64,000 nt of DNA, from positions 92,193,001 through 92,257,000 of the forward strand of contig NC_088913.1 in NCBI RefSeq assembly GCF_963576675.1, read 5' to 3'. Each line of letters starts with the position of its first letter. Positions within the stretch are counted from its first letter, which is position 1. The notes under the pieces are model-generated. The model was not told the DNA's origin. It searched no databases and was given only the letters and a program-made list of their open reading frames with translations. This document shows positions 1 through 10,325 of the stretch, one piece after another. This DNA is from Euphorbia lathyris (lineage: Eukaryota; Streptophyta; Magnoliopsida; Malpighiales; Euphorbiaceae). The position numbers and the translations under genes are program-made.

Positions 1-831
1 CGACGGAGCAAAAGGCGAATCACTCTGCACCTCTGCTCTCGCCCTAGGCGTGTACCCCATTCGCTCCATCATGTTCCGTAGTTGATCTTCCAACTCAGGA
101 TGGGGTATTCGCCGAATCTCCTCCATCCACTGCTGGTGAACTCTGGGTGGCATCCACCCGCCAATTGATGTTGAGATTTGTTCTCGGCGTGGTTCTAGCC
201 GCCGTCCGGTTATAGGATCAAAGTTCCAAGTGTGCTCCTGCCCAGACGTATTCGCCCCAGACATTATTAACTCCGAATGCCCGCAAACCAAGGGCTCCAT
301 GTGTTGTAGTGGAAGGATTCCTGGTATTCGCGATGTCGGTTGGGATGTTTGCCAGGTCGGATGGATCGTCATACTAGGATCGTGGTACGAGTAGTTGCCT
401 GGGTGGCTGTGTGGGTTCATGCGACTACTCTGACCTATATGATTTGGCTCTCGAGATGGCTGCGGAAGCGCAGATATGGTGGCAGTAGTCGATGGTTGTG
501 TGGAGATGACAACAGGTTGTTGAGGAGCAGCCGCCACAGCGTTATTGTGATCAGCGATTGCGGTTAGTACACCAATCATCCGATCCCCCGCCGCTTGGCT
601 CATATTTGAAGCCAAGACTTGTCCTGCCATTTGGACGAAATCGCTATTGGACATCTCCATCTCAGTTTGCACTTGGACTTCCAATAATGGACTCAATTGT
701 CTCGAAGGGTTCGTCGAGCTAGGCGCCACAGGTTATGTACTCGTAGGCTGCGAATTCGCAGTCCGTGGACCCCTTGAGTTCATACTAGTTGATCTGGTTG
801 TAACGTCGGTCGTTCGTGATGGTTCTGACAT
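1..831 (-). pseudogene. Gag N-terminus of a minus-strand Ty3/gypsy element (partial)
   Basis: Read on the minus strand, an ATG at 831-829 opens a frame that runs off the left edge of the window, with one in-frame stop (TAA at 735-733) after 32 codons. The remaining 244 or so codons are open. The protein is rich in Gln, Pro, Ser and Thr and then reads GGWMPPRVHQQWMEEIRR, a composition and motif like the leader of plant Gag polyproteins just before the capsid-like domain. It lies directly downstream of a primer-binding-like site and an LTR on the same strand, which is the main reason to call it Gag. The stop can be explained by one CAA to TAA change, so the element is probably young. Clade is uncertain; Tat-like is my inference from the LTR and primer-site style. 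The rest of the element lies outside the window. Confidence 0.6.
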
Positions 832-872
832 GTTCTTTGTGTACCTTTAACCAAATGTTGGTAAAAAAAGGT

Positions 873-890
873 CCACGATCACCGCACCAA
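873..890 (-). promoter_or_regulatory. Candidate tRNA primer-binding site of the left-edge element
   Basis: Immediately next to the LTR end, the minus strand reads TTGGTGCGGTGATCGTGG. It resembles the TTGGCGCCGTCTGTGG type of post-LTR sequence seen in Tat-group Ty3/gypsy elements, with several mismatches. Position fits; tRNA identity is not established. Confidence 0.4.
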
Positions 891-1355
891 TGATAACTTG
901 CTGAATCCGATTTGATGATCTCCGCCGGAGTTACTTGCAAAACAGAACCGGAGACGGGATCTCCGGGAAAACTCTCCGACGATCTAGTCAGTTCTTTGTA
1001 TGAAGGTTGGTAATAATAGCATTACGGGGAAAAATGTGAACGTACCTCTCCCCTTTGGCCTTATGGCTTTTTATAAGTGTTCTTAGGTAACCGCCGAGGG
1101 CGGTTACTCCTTCCAGGCCACGTTCCGAGGGCGGTTACTCCTTTTTAGGCCATGTCCCTTTCGTGGCTTTCGTGGCAACAAACGTGGTATCGTTTGTTCT
1201 GAGTGGGAGTTTTGATGCTCCATTTAGGAATTCAGGGCGGTTACTCACTTCGCCCGCTTCCTCTATTCGGGTCCCATCCGATCTTAGACCATGGGTCTAA
1301 GTATGGGTTGGGCCCGTGTAATGAATTCGGCCCGGTTTGGCTTCGCGGGTCATCA
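891..1355 (-). mobile_element. 5' LTR of the left-edge Ty3/gypsy element
   Basis: On the minus strand this 465-bp block starts TGATGAC and ends GTTATCA, matching short inverted termini of an LTR. A TATA-like stretch (CTTATAAAAAGCC on the minus strand, near 1063-1075) lies inside it. Position 1356 onward abruptly becomes plus-strand polyprotein remnant, so this LTR marks the insertion boundary of the younger minus-strand element into the older plus-strand element. The partner LTR is beyond the left edge, so the target duplication cannot be checked. Confidence 0.55.
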
Positions 1356-1362
1356 AGGTATA

Positions 1363-1640
1363 AAACAATTCCTAGCAGAACCACCCTTGATGAGCAGACC
1401 AATCTGAAGGGGAGACCTGCATTTGTATCAATCTGTCATGGATAAAGATATGTGCACCGTGGTTATTTAAGAAGAAGAAGGTCAGCAGTTCTCCATCTAT
1501 TATGTTAGCAAAATGTTGAAGGATGCAGAGATAAGATATTCGAAGCTAGATAAAATGGCTCCCACGGTTGTGACAACATCCATCCGCGTTAAACCATAGC
1601 TCCAAGCATAACCTCAACATGATCGATATCAAGATCAAGA
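1363..1640 (+). pseudogene. RT/RNase H fragment of the old gypsy element
   Basis: One frame from 1363 reads KQFLAEPPLMSRPI, then after a stop a degraded stretch, then EEEGQQFSIYYVSKMLKDAE followed by IRYSKLDKMA. This matches the conserved RNase H start of plant Ty3/gypsy polyproteins (xxYYVSKxLxxAExRYxKxEK). Several in-frame stops interrupt it and the active-site region downstream is missing or unrecognisable. It begins only a few bases after the younger LTR boundary, so its 5' continuation was displaced by that insertion. Confidence 0.6.
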
Positions 1641-2379
1641 GCCGGATTTACCATCACGATTCAACATTGAACACACGGATGATGAGATTGAAAGACGAGG
1701 GCATACCGCTCTATATAGACAAGAGAACAATGCAGAAAGGTACGCCATCAAGTTAACATGAATTTGCCATTCACAGCACGGATCCTGGGGTACGAAGCAG
1801 ACAGAATGTTTAAAGCTTCCAACTTGCCACAATATAAAAGAAAAGATTCAATATAAGCGGGACATTACATATCCCGAACCCAAAGGAGGGGAGCATGTAA
1901 CCGTTGGAAGAAACGCCAAAGCGTACTACAGGTTGGCCACCATATTGGTTGGCCACCACACTGAAGCTTGCTAGGAGCTGGCAAGCTAGATAGCTTTTTC
2001 CAGAATAACAAATAACAAGATGACAAGCAGAAGACAGATCCCAAAAATAAATTCAAAAGTGTCATTAATGTCATAGCAGATGGACCAGTTTATCAGCCAC
2101 CCGTGGAAAAAGCAAAAATATCCGCTCTGGATAAAACATCCCTCCATTGCTCCTTTTGCAGAAACAGGTCCGGTAATCTCTCCACATGCAGATGCATTGG
2201 TAGTAACAATGGCGATTCAAGGATGGGAGATAAAATAAAGCAAGTAAAGACACGGGCAGTTCTCGCAATGTCATCACCAAAGGTCACACTATCCGAACCA
2301 AGGGCCAGGTAACTTTGGAATGCAAGCTGGCGGATGATGATCAAGCGTGGATTGGTGATCTGGGGGGTTCTTTATTACG

Positions 2380-2850
2380 GATGGACAATTAGCTTATAAC
2401 ATCATTCTTGGGCGGCCATTCATCTCATAGGTTGCAGCCCAAATTTCCATCTGTCGTCTGACAATGTACATTCCCACCAGCAAAGGAGGAGTAATGATTA
2501 GCGGGAACCAAAAGGTGGCTAAAGAGACTTATACTCGGCGTCACTATCAATCCGCCCACAATCCAAAGAGGACGAAGGTGAGAAATATTAACTTGTCACT
2601 ACAGCTTTGGGCGACACAGAAACGCTCCTTATTGCTGATGGAAAGTGGGTGCGGATCGCCAAAAGATTAAAACTTGAGATCAAAGAGGATGTTAAAAAAG
2701 TTCTCATTGAATCTGAAAACATATTTACATAGGAGAATGAGATCCCCACAGGAGTAAGCCCAGATGTGATTACTCATAAGTTAAACATCATTGAGGATGC
2801 GGTTCTAGTTGCTCGGAAAAGGCGGAACCATGGGCCTAAAAATCAGTATT
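2380..2850 (+). pseudogene. Protease to RT-linker remnant of the old gypsy element
   Basis: Shifted frames give AYNIILGRPFIS (the ILGRP motif at the end of the retroviral-type protease domain), then SKGGVMISGNQKVAKETY, typical of the linker in Tat-type polyproteins, then ATDTETLLIADGK, and finally SENIFT and PTGVSPDVITHKLNI, the segment that normally precedes the RT domain. At least two frameshifts and one stop are needed to read through. Similarity ends near 2850, where non-coding sequence begins. Upstream (1950-2380) only weak gag/protease traces remain. Confidence 0.55.
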
Positions 2851-2879
2851 TTTACATATTCTTATATGTGCATTAAACT

Positions 2880-3560
2880 GTTATAGTATCCTACATTTTA
2901 TAATTTATTTTCTCGCCATACTTCTTATATTCATTTGCCTAGCTTTTAGTGCTGATATACGCCCAGTGGCTGGCGAATGAAAAGTTTCACAGGCGGATCA
3001 ATTACCTCAAAGATAGGACAATTGATCCCATCACGGGCGGATCCCCTTTCCACAAAGATAAGAAGCACAGACCCTCAGGAGCTTTCAAATGAGCTCAACT
3101 CTCTCCTCAAAGACAGGAAAAGGATTGACCACCATCAAAAGCGGGTTAAAATTGTCTCAAACATGAGATCATTACACCCTCAACTTTCTCCTCAAAGATA
3201 GGAGAACATTCTCATGGGCGGATCCATCTTTAGATGATCACCATTCGAGAAAGAGTTAAAACATTCCTTGGACGTAAGGACTTTACACTCTCTCACTCCC
3301 TTCCCAAAGAAGGGTTCACAAGTCCTACGGGCGGATCGCTTCACCTCAAAGATAGGTAGCAAGTTGATCCCCTAGGCAGCTTTACTTCCTCTAGAAGGAA
3401 TAGAACAGCTTCTAAACCTTCATAAAGGTTCACACATTGGGGTACGGCTGGCCACCTACCCTAAACAATCGGAGAAATCCTAAACCAGATTCTAGAAAAT
3501 TACTTGCTAAAAGATATAATGCATTAGTAAAAATAGTTCTGGAAAGCAAAGGGTTCATCC
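2880..3560 (+). repeat. 3' non-coding region with GGGCGGATC / CTCAAAGATAGG motifs
   Basis: A non-coding stretch in which two short motifs recur irregularly: GGGCGGATC or a variant (near 2993, 3036, 3215 and 3331) and CTCAAAGATAGG or a variant (near 3007, 3110, 3190 and 3352). The same GGGCGG motif returns after the minisatellite (4485-4700). It appears to be a decayed long-period tandem repeat in the 3' part of the element. Confidence 0.45.
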
Positions 3561-3563
3561 AAC

Positions 3564-4320
3564 TAATGAAGCCTCGTCTTCATCTCCAAGTAATGAAGCC
3601 TCGTCTTCATCTCCAAACAATGAAGCCTCGTCTTCATCCAATCAATGAAGCCTCGTCTTCATCTCCAAATCATGAAGCCTCGTCTTCATCTCCAAATAAT
3701 GAAGCCTCGTCTTCATCTCCAAACAATGAAGCCTCGTCTTCATCCAATCAATGAAGCCTCATCTTCATCCAATTAATGAAGCCTCGTCTTCATCTCCAAA
3801 CAATGAAGCCTCGTCTTCATCCAATCAATGAAGCCTCGTCTTCATCCAATTCATAAAGCCTCGTCTTCATCTCCAAATAATGAAGCCTCGTCTTCATCTC
3901 CAAGTAATGAAGCCTCGTCTTCATCTCCAAATAATGAAGCCTCGTCTTCATCTCCAAATCATGAAGCTTCGTCTTCATCTCCAAATCATGAAGCCTCGTC
4001 TTCATCTCCAAATCATAAAGCCTCGTCTTCATCTCCAAGTAATGAAGCCTCGTCTTCATCTCCAAGTAATGAAGCCTCGTCTTCATCTCCAAGTAATGAA
4101 GCCTCGTCTTCATCTCCAAACAATGAAGCCTCGTCTTCATCAAATTCATGAAGCATCGTCTTCATCCAATTCATGAAGCCTCGTCTTCATCCAATTCATG
4201 AAGCCTCGTCTTCATCCAATCAATGAAGCCTCGTCTTCATCCAATTAATGAAGTCTCGTCTTTATCCAAACAATGAAGTCTCGTCTTCATCAAAGTAATG
4301 AATCCTCATCTTCATCATAG
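3564..4320 (+). repeat. 27/25-bp minisatellite inside the gypsy element
   Basis: About 28 tandem units of AATGAAGCCTCGTCTTCATC plus a variable tail (TCCAAGT, TCCAAAC, CAATCA, CAATTCA). Two unit lengths alternate: 27 bp, which keeps frame and encodes nine residues such as NEASSSSPS, and 25 bp, which breaks it. Both strands therefore show spurious low-complexity reading frames. The core contains the imperfect inverted repeat GAAGCCTCGTCTTC. No array of this kind is needed for transposition; expansion by slippage or unequal exchange is likely. Confidence 0.9.
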
Positions 4321-4764
4321 AAATAACAAAGTTTTGCCTCCACAAAATGCACAAAAGTCCCTAAATGGCTGATCATTCTTACTGATCCCTAAGTGCGGGT
4401 CATTCTCCTCAATATGGCAGAACTGAACAAAAGAAGTCCCTAAGGCGAATCATAATCCTATGTCGTAGGAACAAATAGTCCCATAAAGGGTGGGTTATTC
4501 CCTTTCTAAAGGAAATATAACTCTCAAGAAGCCCCTAGAGGATAACAATGGATACGGTTGGCCACCTATCCACAAGGAATCAAAAGTGCATCATATCCAT
4601 ATATGATCCCACATAGGGCGGATCTTGTTCATAAGATCCCGCATAAGGAAGCCCCAAAAGGCGCATCATTTCCATATATGATCCCCCATCTAGGGCGGGC
4701 CCACTTTCTTCCAAGATAGAAAAATAAAACACCATTTAGACAGCCCTAAAGAGCTTTTTATACC
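4321..4764 (+). other. Non-coding 3' end of the gypsy element
   Basis: Between the minisatellite and the polypurine tract no coding frame is recognisable. The stretch again holds GGGCGG-type motifs and CCCCTAAGG / CCCTAAA variants similar to those at 2880-3440. Confidence 0.4.
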
Positions 4765-4778
4765 TTTAGGGGGGCTTC
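4765..4778 (+). promoter_or_regulatory. Polypurine tract of the gypsy element
   Basis: TTTAGGGGGGCTTC sits directly before the TG of the 3' LTR, the position where plus-strand DNA synthesis is primed in LTR retrotransposons. Confidence 0.6.
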
Positions 4779-5560
4779 TGATAACAACCCAAATTATTCT
4801 TGAATAAGGAATAAGGGAAAATTAATAGAAATAATGGCAAACCATTATTCCTTCTAAAAGAGATATTTATACATGATTAATGTGGAATTAATGATAATTA
4901 ATGCATGGGAGAATATGCAAATAATGAGGAAAAGGAAGGAGTCTCTAGCATTATGCCACGCCACGTGGACCATGGCGAGATACGCCATAACGAGATGCGC
5001 CCGATGAGAGCGAGTAGCGGAGACCCGCCATAGCTCTCAAGGAGAGCGTACATACGCCTTGACGGATCAAAGAATACGAAAAGGGATATTCATCTTACTG
5101 ACAGAATATTATCCCAAGGACCAAAAGGGATATTCACCTTGAGGACGCCGCAAGAAGAACCGGATGGCGGATCTCCATGGTTCAGCTCAGTGAGATCCGC
5201 TGGCGAACCTATGAGGCGAATCTCCTCTTTCACCTGATTCATCACAGTAACAGCTAACCGTCGACTCGTCATAAAGACCATTAATGAGCTATCAATTAGC
5301 TAACCGCCAGGTTAAAGGTAACCAGTAACCGCCATTAATGGAGCATTAATGGAGACCTTCTAGTTGCTGAAGGTTACGACTTCCTAGCTATATATAGCCT
5401 ACATCCCTAGGCTATCAAGGTACACATTCTCACAACCTTTGTCAATTCAGTTTGCTCTCTTGTTCTTCCTTACTGACTTTGGCATCGGAGTGTCCCCGGC
5501 CGATCCCAACGGCGCCTCACAGGGAAGGGCTCCGATCAAGGATTTTTCCCCGAGTTATCA
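4779..5560 (+). mobile_element. 3' LTR of the old gypsy element (782 bp)
   Basis: Starts TGATAAC and ends GTTATCA, a perfect 7-bp terminal inverted repeat, right after the polypurine tract. It contains a TATA box (5389-5396) and near its end the segment TTTGGCATCGGAGTG...CGATCCCAACGGCGCCTCAC, seen in decayed form in the remnant at 19662-20570 and faintly at 43090-43515. The matching 5' LTR is not in the window. The sequence just after it (AGGCT) cannot be tested as a target duplication for lack of the left flank. Confidence 0.8.
5389..5396 (+). promoter_or_regulatory. TATA box in the LTR
   Basis: TATATATA in the context CTAGCTATATATAGCCTAC, about 170 bp before the LTR end, the expected place for the U3 promoter. 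Confidence 0.5.
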
Positions 5561-5777
5561 AGGCTCATTTGGTTCATCTATTCATGTTTGTTGTTGCTGA
5601 TAGATAGTAAATATTAGTTGTTGTTTTTTTACTAAAAATAGTTCCGAAAAATAGAAACAAATGGATGCTAAAAGTCAATTATTTATATTATTTTTAGAAA
5701 ATGAGCTAAAAATCTCTTGAAACTTCTATACACATCGCAAAATTCTCCACGAATTTCCAATATCCGTATTATTTTAG
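5561..5777. other. AT-rich spacer
   Basis: No gene, TIR or known repeat recognised between the LTR and the first family A MITE. Confidence 0.3.
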
Positions 5778-6298
5778 GATTAAGGTGCAAAAATACCTCT
5801 AATATTTTGGGTTAGGAGCAATTTTACCTCTGGCGTCTAAAATGGTGCACTACCCCTAATATTGGAAGCCAATTGCAATTTTACCCCTAACGTTGATAAA
5901 TTGAGTCAATTTGAGAAATAATTCACCAAACTGTCTTCTCGGTCATGAATCTTGTCATCTACACTTCACATGTGCATCATTGTCATTTTATCAGTAACAA
6001 ATCACAAACATATGTCGGGATGTGAAAAAAATAAAAAAAAATATACTGTCTTTTGTACGAATTAGATAAAAAAAATTCAAAAAATTCACCGAATTTATAA
6101 ATATTAATCTCTAATTCTATTATTAAATTATAAAAAAACATGAAATCTTTTTTTAGAAACGAATTGATATGCAATTGGTGCAAAATAAATAACAAAAATA
6201 TTTGTTTTTATAATAATGTCTAAAATTGACCCAAATTATCAATATTAAGGGATAAAATTGCTCTTAACAATAAACATTAGAAGCAAAATTGCCTATAA
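5778..6298 (-). mobile_element. MITE family A, copy 1
   Basis: Termini GGATTAAGGTGCAAAAATAC and, decayed, an inverted counterpart at the right. Sub-terminal repeats TTACCYCTAACGT alternate on both arms. The centre (GAAGACAGTTTGRTGAATTA, CTACACTTCACAYGTG, GGATTTCATGTTTTTT on the opposite strand) is shared with copies at 8395, 13807 and 38239, here in inverted orientation. Confidence 0.7.
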
Positions 6299-7066
6299 GA
6301 AGCAACCGGACATGGAGGAAGAAAAAAGCATTCAAAAATTTATGTTATTTTATATCTATCTATCCAATTATATATAGCGTTGGGCTCACCAAGTATTCAT
6401 AGTGTCCCGCCAAAATGTCAAGATTGATCTTAATTTAATTATGACATTTTCTTTTTTATTTAATTTGTTCTAAATTCTTCTTCCATAAGAAAAGAAACAT
6501 CTTGAAGCTCCTACTTTTTCGATTTTACTGATTGAACCCCTAATCTTTCAATTTAACATATTACCGATCAATTATAAAATTATAATTACACATGTTAAAT
6601 TCTACTTGTTAAATTATTTAACTTTAAATATATAATTTAACTGAAAAAATGTTATTAATTCCATCCGAATATGAAATTATATTTTTTTATTTAAAATCAG
6701 ATTTTTTAAAGCTTTTTATAGTTATATAAAACATAAAAAGAAATTTACTTCTAAATCGTTACGCTTACCCTTCTCGCTAACCAATCTTTAATAATAAAAA
6801 AATCATTAAAAATATAAATTTTGAATGTTGATAAAATAAATAATGCTATATTAACCGAATTGATTTCTTTTTTACATTAAAGAGTTAATGTGTACTATTA
6901 TAATTGATAGAAAACCTAATAGGTTAAATTGAAAGATCCACAAAAAAAGGGAGCTCACATGTAATTTTCCAATTAAAAAGTAAGCTTTTCAGTTTGTTAT
7001 ATGTGATCATGCACTTTCGGCCACCTGCACAAATCCTTTGGCATATCCATATAATGATTTTTCTAG
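6299..7066. other. AT-rich intergenic stretch
   Basis: About 770 bp of AT-rich sequence without a credible reading frame, TIR pair or recognised repeat. Confidence 0.3.
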
Positions 7067-7970
7067 GGATAAATTACACCCATGGTCACTGAAGTTTACT
7101 CATTTTCACGGTATTATCATTGAACTTTAAAACGTAATATAAAAGTCATTCAGCTATATAATTTAACATTATGACGACTAAACTTCAATCAACGTCTGAA
7201 AATTACAAATGACAACTTCAAAATAATATATTCTAAGAATTAATAATATTCTAAACAATTTTAATTCTTCAAAATTTTTATTGTAATGTTATTTATGGTT
7301 TGTTTGGTTAGGAGAGAGAATGTGATTTTTTTAGAAAGAGAAAACTCCAAAATCTGATGATTTTGAGAGATAAAAAATGTGATTTCATGGTAAATATAAT
7401 TCTAAATAACTTTAATTCTTAAACATTTCTATTTTAAGATCTTTAACGGTCATTTTGAGATGTTAGTTAAAGGCCCTGTTTGGGAGTTAGCTGTTAGCTG
7501 ATTACATTAGCTGTTAGCTGTTAGCTGATTACATTAGCTGATTTGACTAGCTGATTTGATTAGCTGTTTGTTAGACCTGTTTGGTAAAAATTAGCTGATT
7601 GATAATAGCGGTTTGTGCAAAAAGACAAATAAGGGCATTAATTTTGGCGCAGGAGAAGAGATAGTCTATTTATTGGGGTCAAATAAGTCCATTAATTTTA
7701 ATATCTCAAAACGCTAATTGAAAAAGCTCCTAAGATGAGCTTTTTCAAAATTAGCGTTTTCATCCCAAAACGCTCTTCCAAATCTCTCTCCACCAAACAC
7801 CCCAATCAGCGGTTTCAGTGGTCAAACCGCTAAAGTTGGTCAAAAACGCTCTTTTTATCCCAAAACGCTATTTGCCAAACAGGGCCAAAGTTAGTGGCTA
7901 TAATATCAGGAAGTGTAAAGTTCATATCGTGAAAATAATTAAAGTTTAATGACCATGAGTGTAATTTACC
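7067..7970. mobile_element. MITE family B, copy 1 (interrupted)
   Basis: Starts GGATAAATTACACCCATGG and ends CCATGAGTGTAATTTACC, the inverted terminal pair of family B. Inner arms carry the family's 'TGGTCACTGAAGTTTA' type motifs. A 415-bp foreign element (7472-7886) splits the right arm. Confidence 0.7.
7472..7886. mobile_element. GGCCCTGTTTGG MITE nested in family B
   Basis: Ends are GGCCCTGTTTGGGAGTTAGC and GCTATTTGCCAAACAGGGCC, a near-perfect inverted repeat typical of small plant DNA transposons. The left part has short tandem repeats of TTAGCTGWTTRCA and the middle contains an inverted pair around AAAACGCTAATTGAAAAAGC. No coding capacity. Superfamily unclear since the duplication at the edges (AAA) is too short to judge. 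Confidence 0.65.
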
Positions 7971-8394
7971 TTTTTTTCCCGGATAAATTTTTAGGTTGTT
8001 TTTTTTTTTTTTTAATGAAACGATAAAAAATTTATTTGTAATATTACCAAGCATAATCAATTTTTATCTATATGTATTAAAAAAATTGAATGGTTTATTT
8101 CACCGTTATTTAACTGTCACATTAGATATTAGGTTTTGATAACGGAACTTGATACGTCATTTATATTATTCCATTAAAGTTCTGATTTTTCCACATACAA
8201 TTGACAGAACTTAACGGGGTAATATAAATGATGTATCACGTTCCCTTATCAAGGTCTAAATTGATATTTTTTTTTAAAAATGTTAAGCCTATATTAGTGC
8301 TATTTTGTACGTTGATACATTGATACTTTTCTAAAAACCATAGGCCTATTTTGGTACCTTATCCATTTAGAAAGGATAAAGAGTAAATTTTTAG
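7971..8394. other. AT-rich spacer with an inverted motif pair
   Basis: Contains an imperfect palindrome (GATAACGGAACTTGATACGTCA near 8138 against TGATGTATCACGTTCCCTTATC near 8229), possibly a small decayed MITE. No gene seen. Confidence 0.3.
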
Positions 8395-8945
8395 GTTTTA
8401 GGTGCAAAAATACTCCTAACGATTTGAGTTAGGAGTAATTTTACCATTAACGTTTAAAATAGTGCAATTTTATCCCTAACGTTGATAAATTGGTTCAATT
8501 TCAGACACTATTATAAAACACAGATATTTTTGTTTCTTATTTTGCACCAATTGCATAACAAAACGTTCTAAAAAAAGGATTTCATGTTTTTTTATAATTT
8601 AATAATAGAATTGTAGATTAATATTTATAAATTCGATGAATTTATTTATTTATTTTTGTCTAATTCATACAAAAAGACAGTATATTTACTTTTATTTTTT
8701 TCACATCCCAACATATGTTTGTTATTTATTACTGATAAAATGATGCACGTGTGAAGTGTAGATGACAAGATTCGTAACCGAGAAGACAGTTTGATGAATT
8801 ATTTTCCAAATTAACCCAATTTATCAACATTAGGGATAAAATTGCTCTTGGCTTCCAAAGTTAGGGGTAAAATTACACAATTCTAGACGTTAGGAGTAAA
8901 ATTGCTCATGATAAAAAATGTTAGGGTACTTTTATACCTAAATCC
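8395..8945 (+). mobile_element. MITE family A, copy 2
   Basis: Left end TTTTAGGTGCAAAAATACTC, right end TTAGGGTACTTTTATACCTAAA. Internal order matches copies 3 and 5 (GACACTATTATAAAAC, TTGCACCAATTGCAT, GATGACAAGATTCG), about 550 bp in all. No reliable target duplication visible. Confidence 0.75.
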
Positions 8946-9012
8946 AACTTTTTATCTTATTTTCTTTGATAGGAAAAAAATAATAATTATAGTCAATAGT
9001 TAGTATTTTTTT

Positions 9013-9564
9013 TGGGTAATTAATTTATTAGTCCCTATATTTTGACAAAACACACTGTTTAGTCCTTGTATTTTCAAAAACACATGGTAAGGTCCCTAAC
9101 TTTTTTCTCAATGAACTGTTTAGTCCTTCCGTCTATTTGTTAGATTTTTTACCGTTTATGACTTCATAAATGACTAAATTACCCTTTAATATTTACCTTC
9201 AAACTTTAGAAGGGGAAATTCAATTTAAAAGAAGAAGCTATTTGTATGGAGAACAAGAAAAAGAAAATACACAATGCTTACGAATTTGAACGATTAAGAA
9301 GAAAATCAAGAAGAAGAACACTCAAAGTTGATTTCAGATGCATTAAAGTTTAAAGCAAATGAAAAGAAGAACGCAAATCCAAATTGACTAACAAAATCTT
9401 CATGAGAGTCTAATGGCAGGGACTAAACAGTTCACTGATAAAAAAGTTAGGGACTAAACAGTTCATCAAGAAAAAGGTTAGGGACTTTATCATGTGTTTT
9501 TTAAAATACAGGGACTAAACAGTGTGTTTTGTTAAAATATGGGGACTAATAAATTAATTACCCA
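9013..9564. mobile_element. MITE family H with long arms
   Basis: Inverted arms of roughly 150 bp: left TGGGTAATTAATTTATTAGT, right its complement ending ATTAATTACCCA, with repeated GTTTAGTCC / GGGACTAAAC motifs. Flanked by T-rich runs on both sides, so the target duplication is ambiguous. No coding content in the 250-bp centre. Confidence 0.75.
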
Positions 9565-9704
9565 TTTTTTTTTTCAACTTGAAGTTGACTGATATTTTCT
9601 TTGACTATTTTTACAACTTATTGGCGTCATCCTTTCGTCTATAATAGGAAGCATACATTAAATATTTGTTATTTAAATTGATATATAGATAAATGTTATT
9701 TAAT

Positions 9705-10215
9705 TTAGGGAAAAGATAAAAATAGGGTCCGTGGTTTGTCCAGTTTACGTGGTTTAAAAGTTATAAATAGAGGTTTATATGGTTTAATTTACAAAATAAG
9801 ATATTTCAAACTATACAGTTAAGTTATGATTACAACCAATATCATTTTTATCTTTGAAAAAAATTATTCACACGACACCTCTCTCAAAACGTAGCTCACT
9901 AAATTGAAACCATAAATCATATAGTGGAAGTTTTATGTTTTTACTAATTTCTCAGTTTATGAATTAAATTGATATTTAAGTTTATTTTACATAACTACAA
10001 TTTAATTTTAGGTATATGTTTTATCAATATGTAAATATAATTTAAAAAATAAAATAAAAAATGTTTTTGATTATATCAGAACTCAATAATGTAATTTAAA
10101 ATATTTTGTTTTGTAAAAAAAACATACCACATACTTCTATTTTTAAACCACGAACCTCTGTTTACAAATTGGATAAACCATAAGTTTTTTTTTTTTTTTT
10201 TACTTTACCCTTTAA
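9705..10215. mobile_element. MITE family N
   Basis: Left AGGGAAAAGATAAAAATAGG followed by GTCCGTGGTTTGTCC; right GGATAAACCATAAG, a long T run and TTTACCCT. These form an imperfect inverted pair around an AT-rich centre. Short TTAATTTA-like flanks on both sides may be the target duplication. Confidence 0.55.
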
Positions 10216-10325
10216 TTTATATATAAGATAATTTCTTTTAAAAAACAAAAACAAAAGGATGACTCGAGCCATCAAGAAAACTCAAGTTCTTCATCGAGGT
10301 TTTGAGATTTTCTTTCGATTTTTAG

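Larger units (their letters stand above)
1356..4778 (+). mobile_element. Body of an old, rearranged Ty3/gypsy element
   Basis: Plus-strand internal region ending at the polypurine tract and 3' LTR. Coding remnants are out of order: an RNase H fragment comes first (1363-1640), then gag/protease-like debris (about 1950-2450), then protease-to-RT-linker remnants (2390-2850), then long non-coding 3' sequence with repeats. In an intact element Gag-protease precedes RT-RNase H, so deletion plus rearrangement, or two merged copies, is required. The left side is cut by the minus-strand element at 1355/1356. Stops and frameshifts are frequent, so it is inactive. The coding style and long 3' non-coding region suggest the Tat lineage; this is inference. 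Confidence 0.6.

Noticed and set aside
1203..1445. 80-codon plus-strand frame
   Set aside because: Spans the boundary between the minus-strand LTR and the older element, so it cannot be a real gene.
3437..4176. Ser-rich and Met-Lys-Pro-Arg-rich frames on both strands
   Set aside because: Products of the 27-bp minisatellite, frame broken by 25-bp units.
3564..4320. Regular short repeats resembling a CRISPR array
   Set aside because: Units are contiguous without unique spacers, and the setting is a plant retrotransposon.
5983..6195. 70-codon frame, minus strand, with a similar stretch in other family A copies
   Set aside because: Conservation is explained by MITE copy number; other copies carry stops and shifts.
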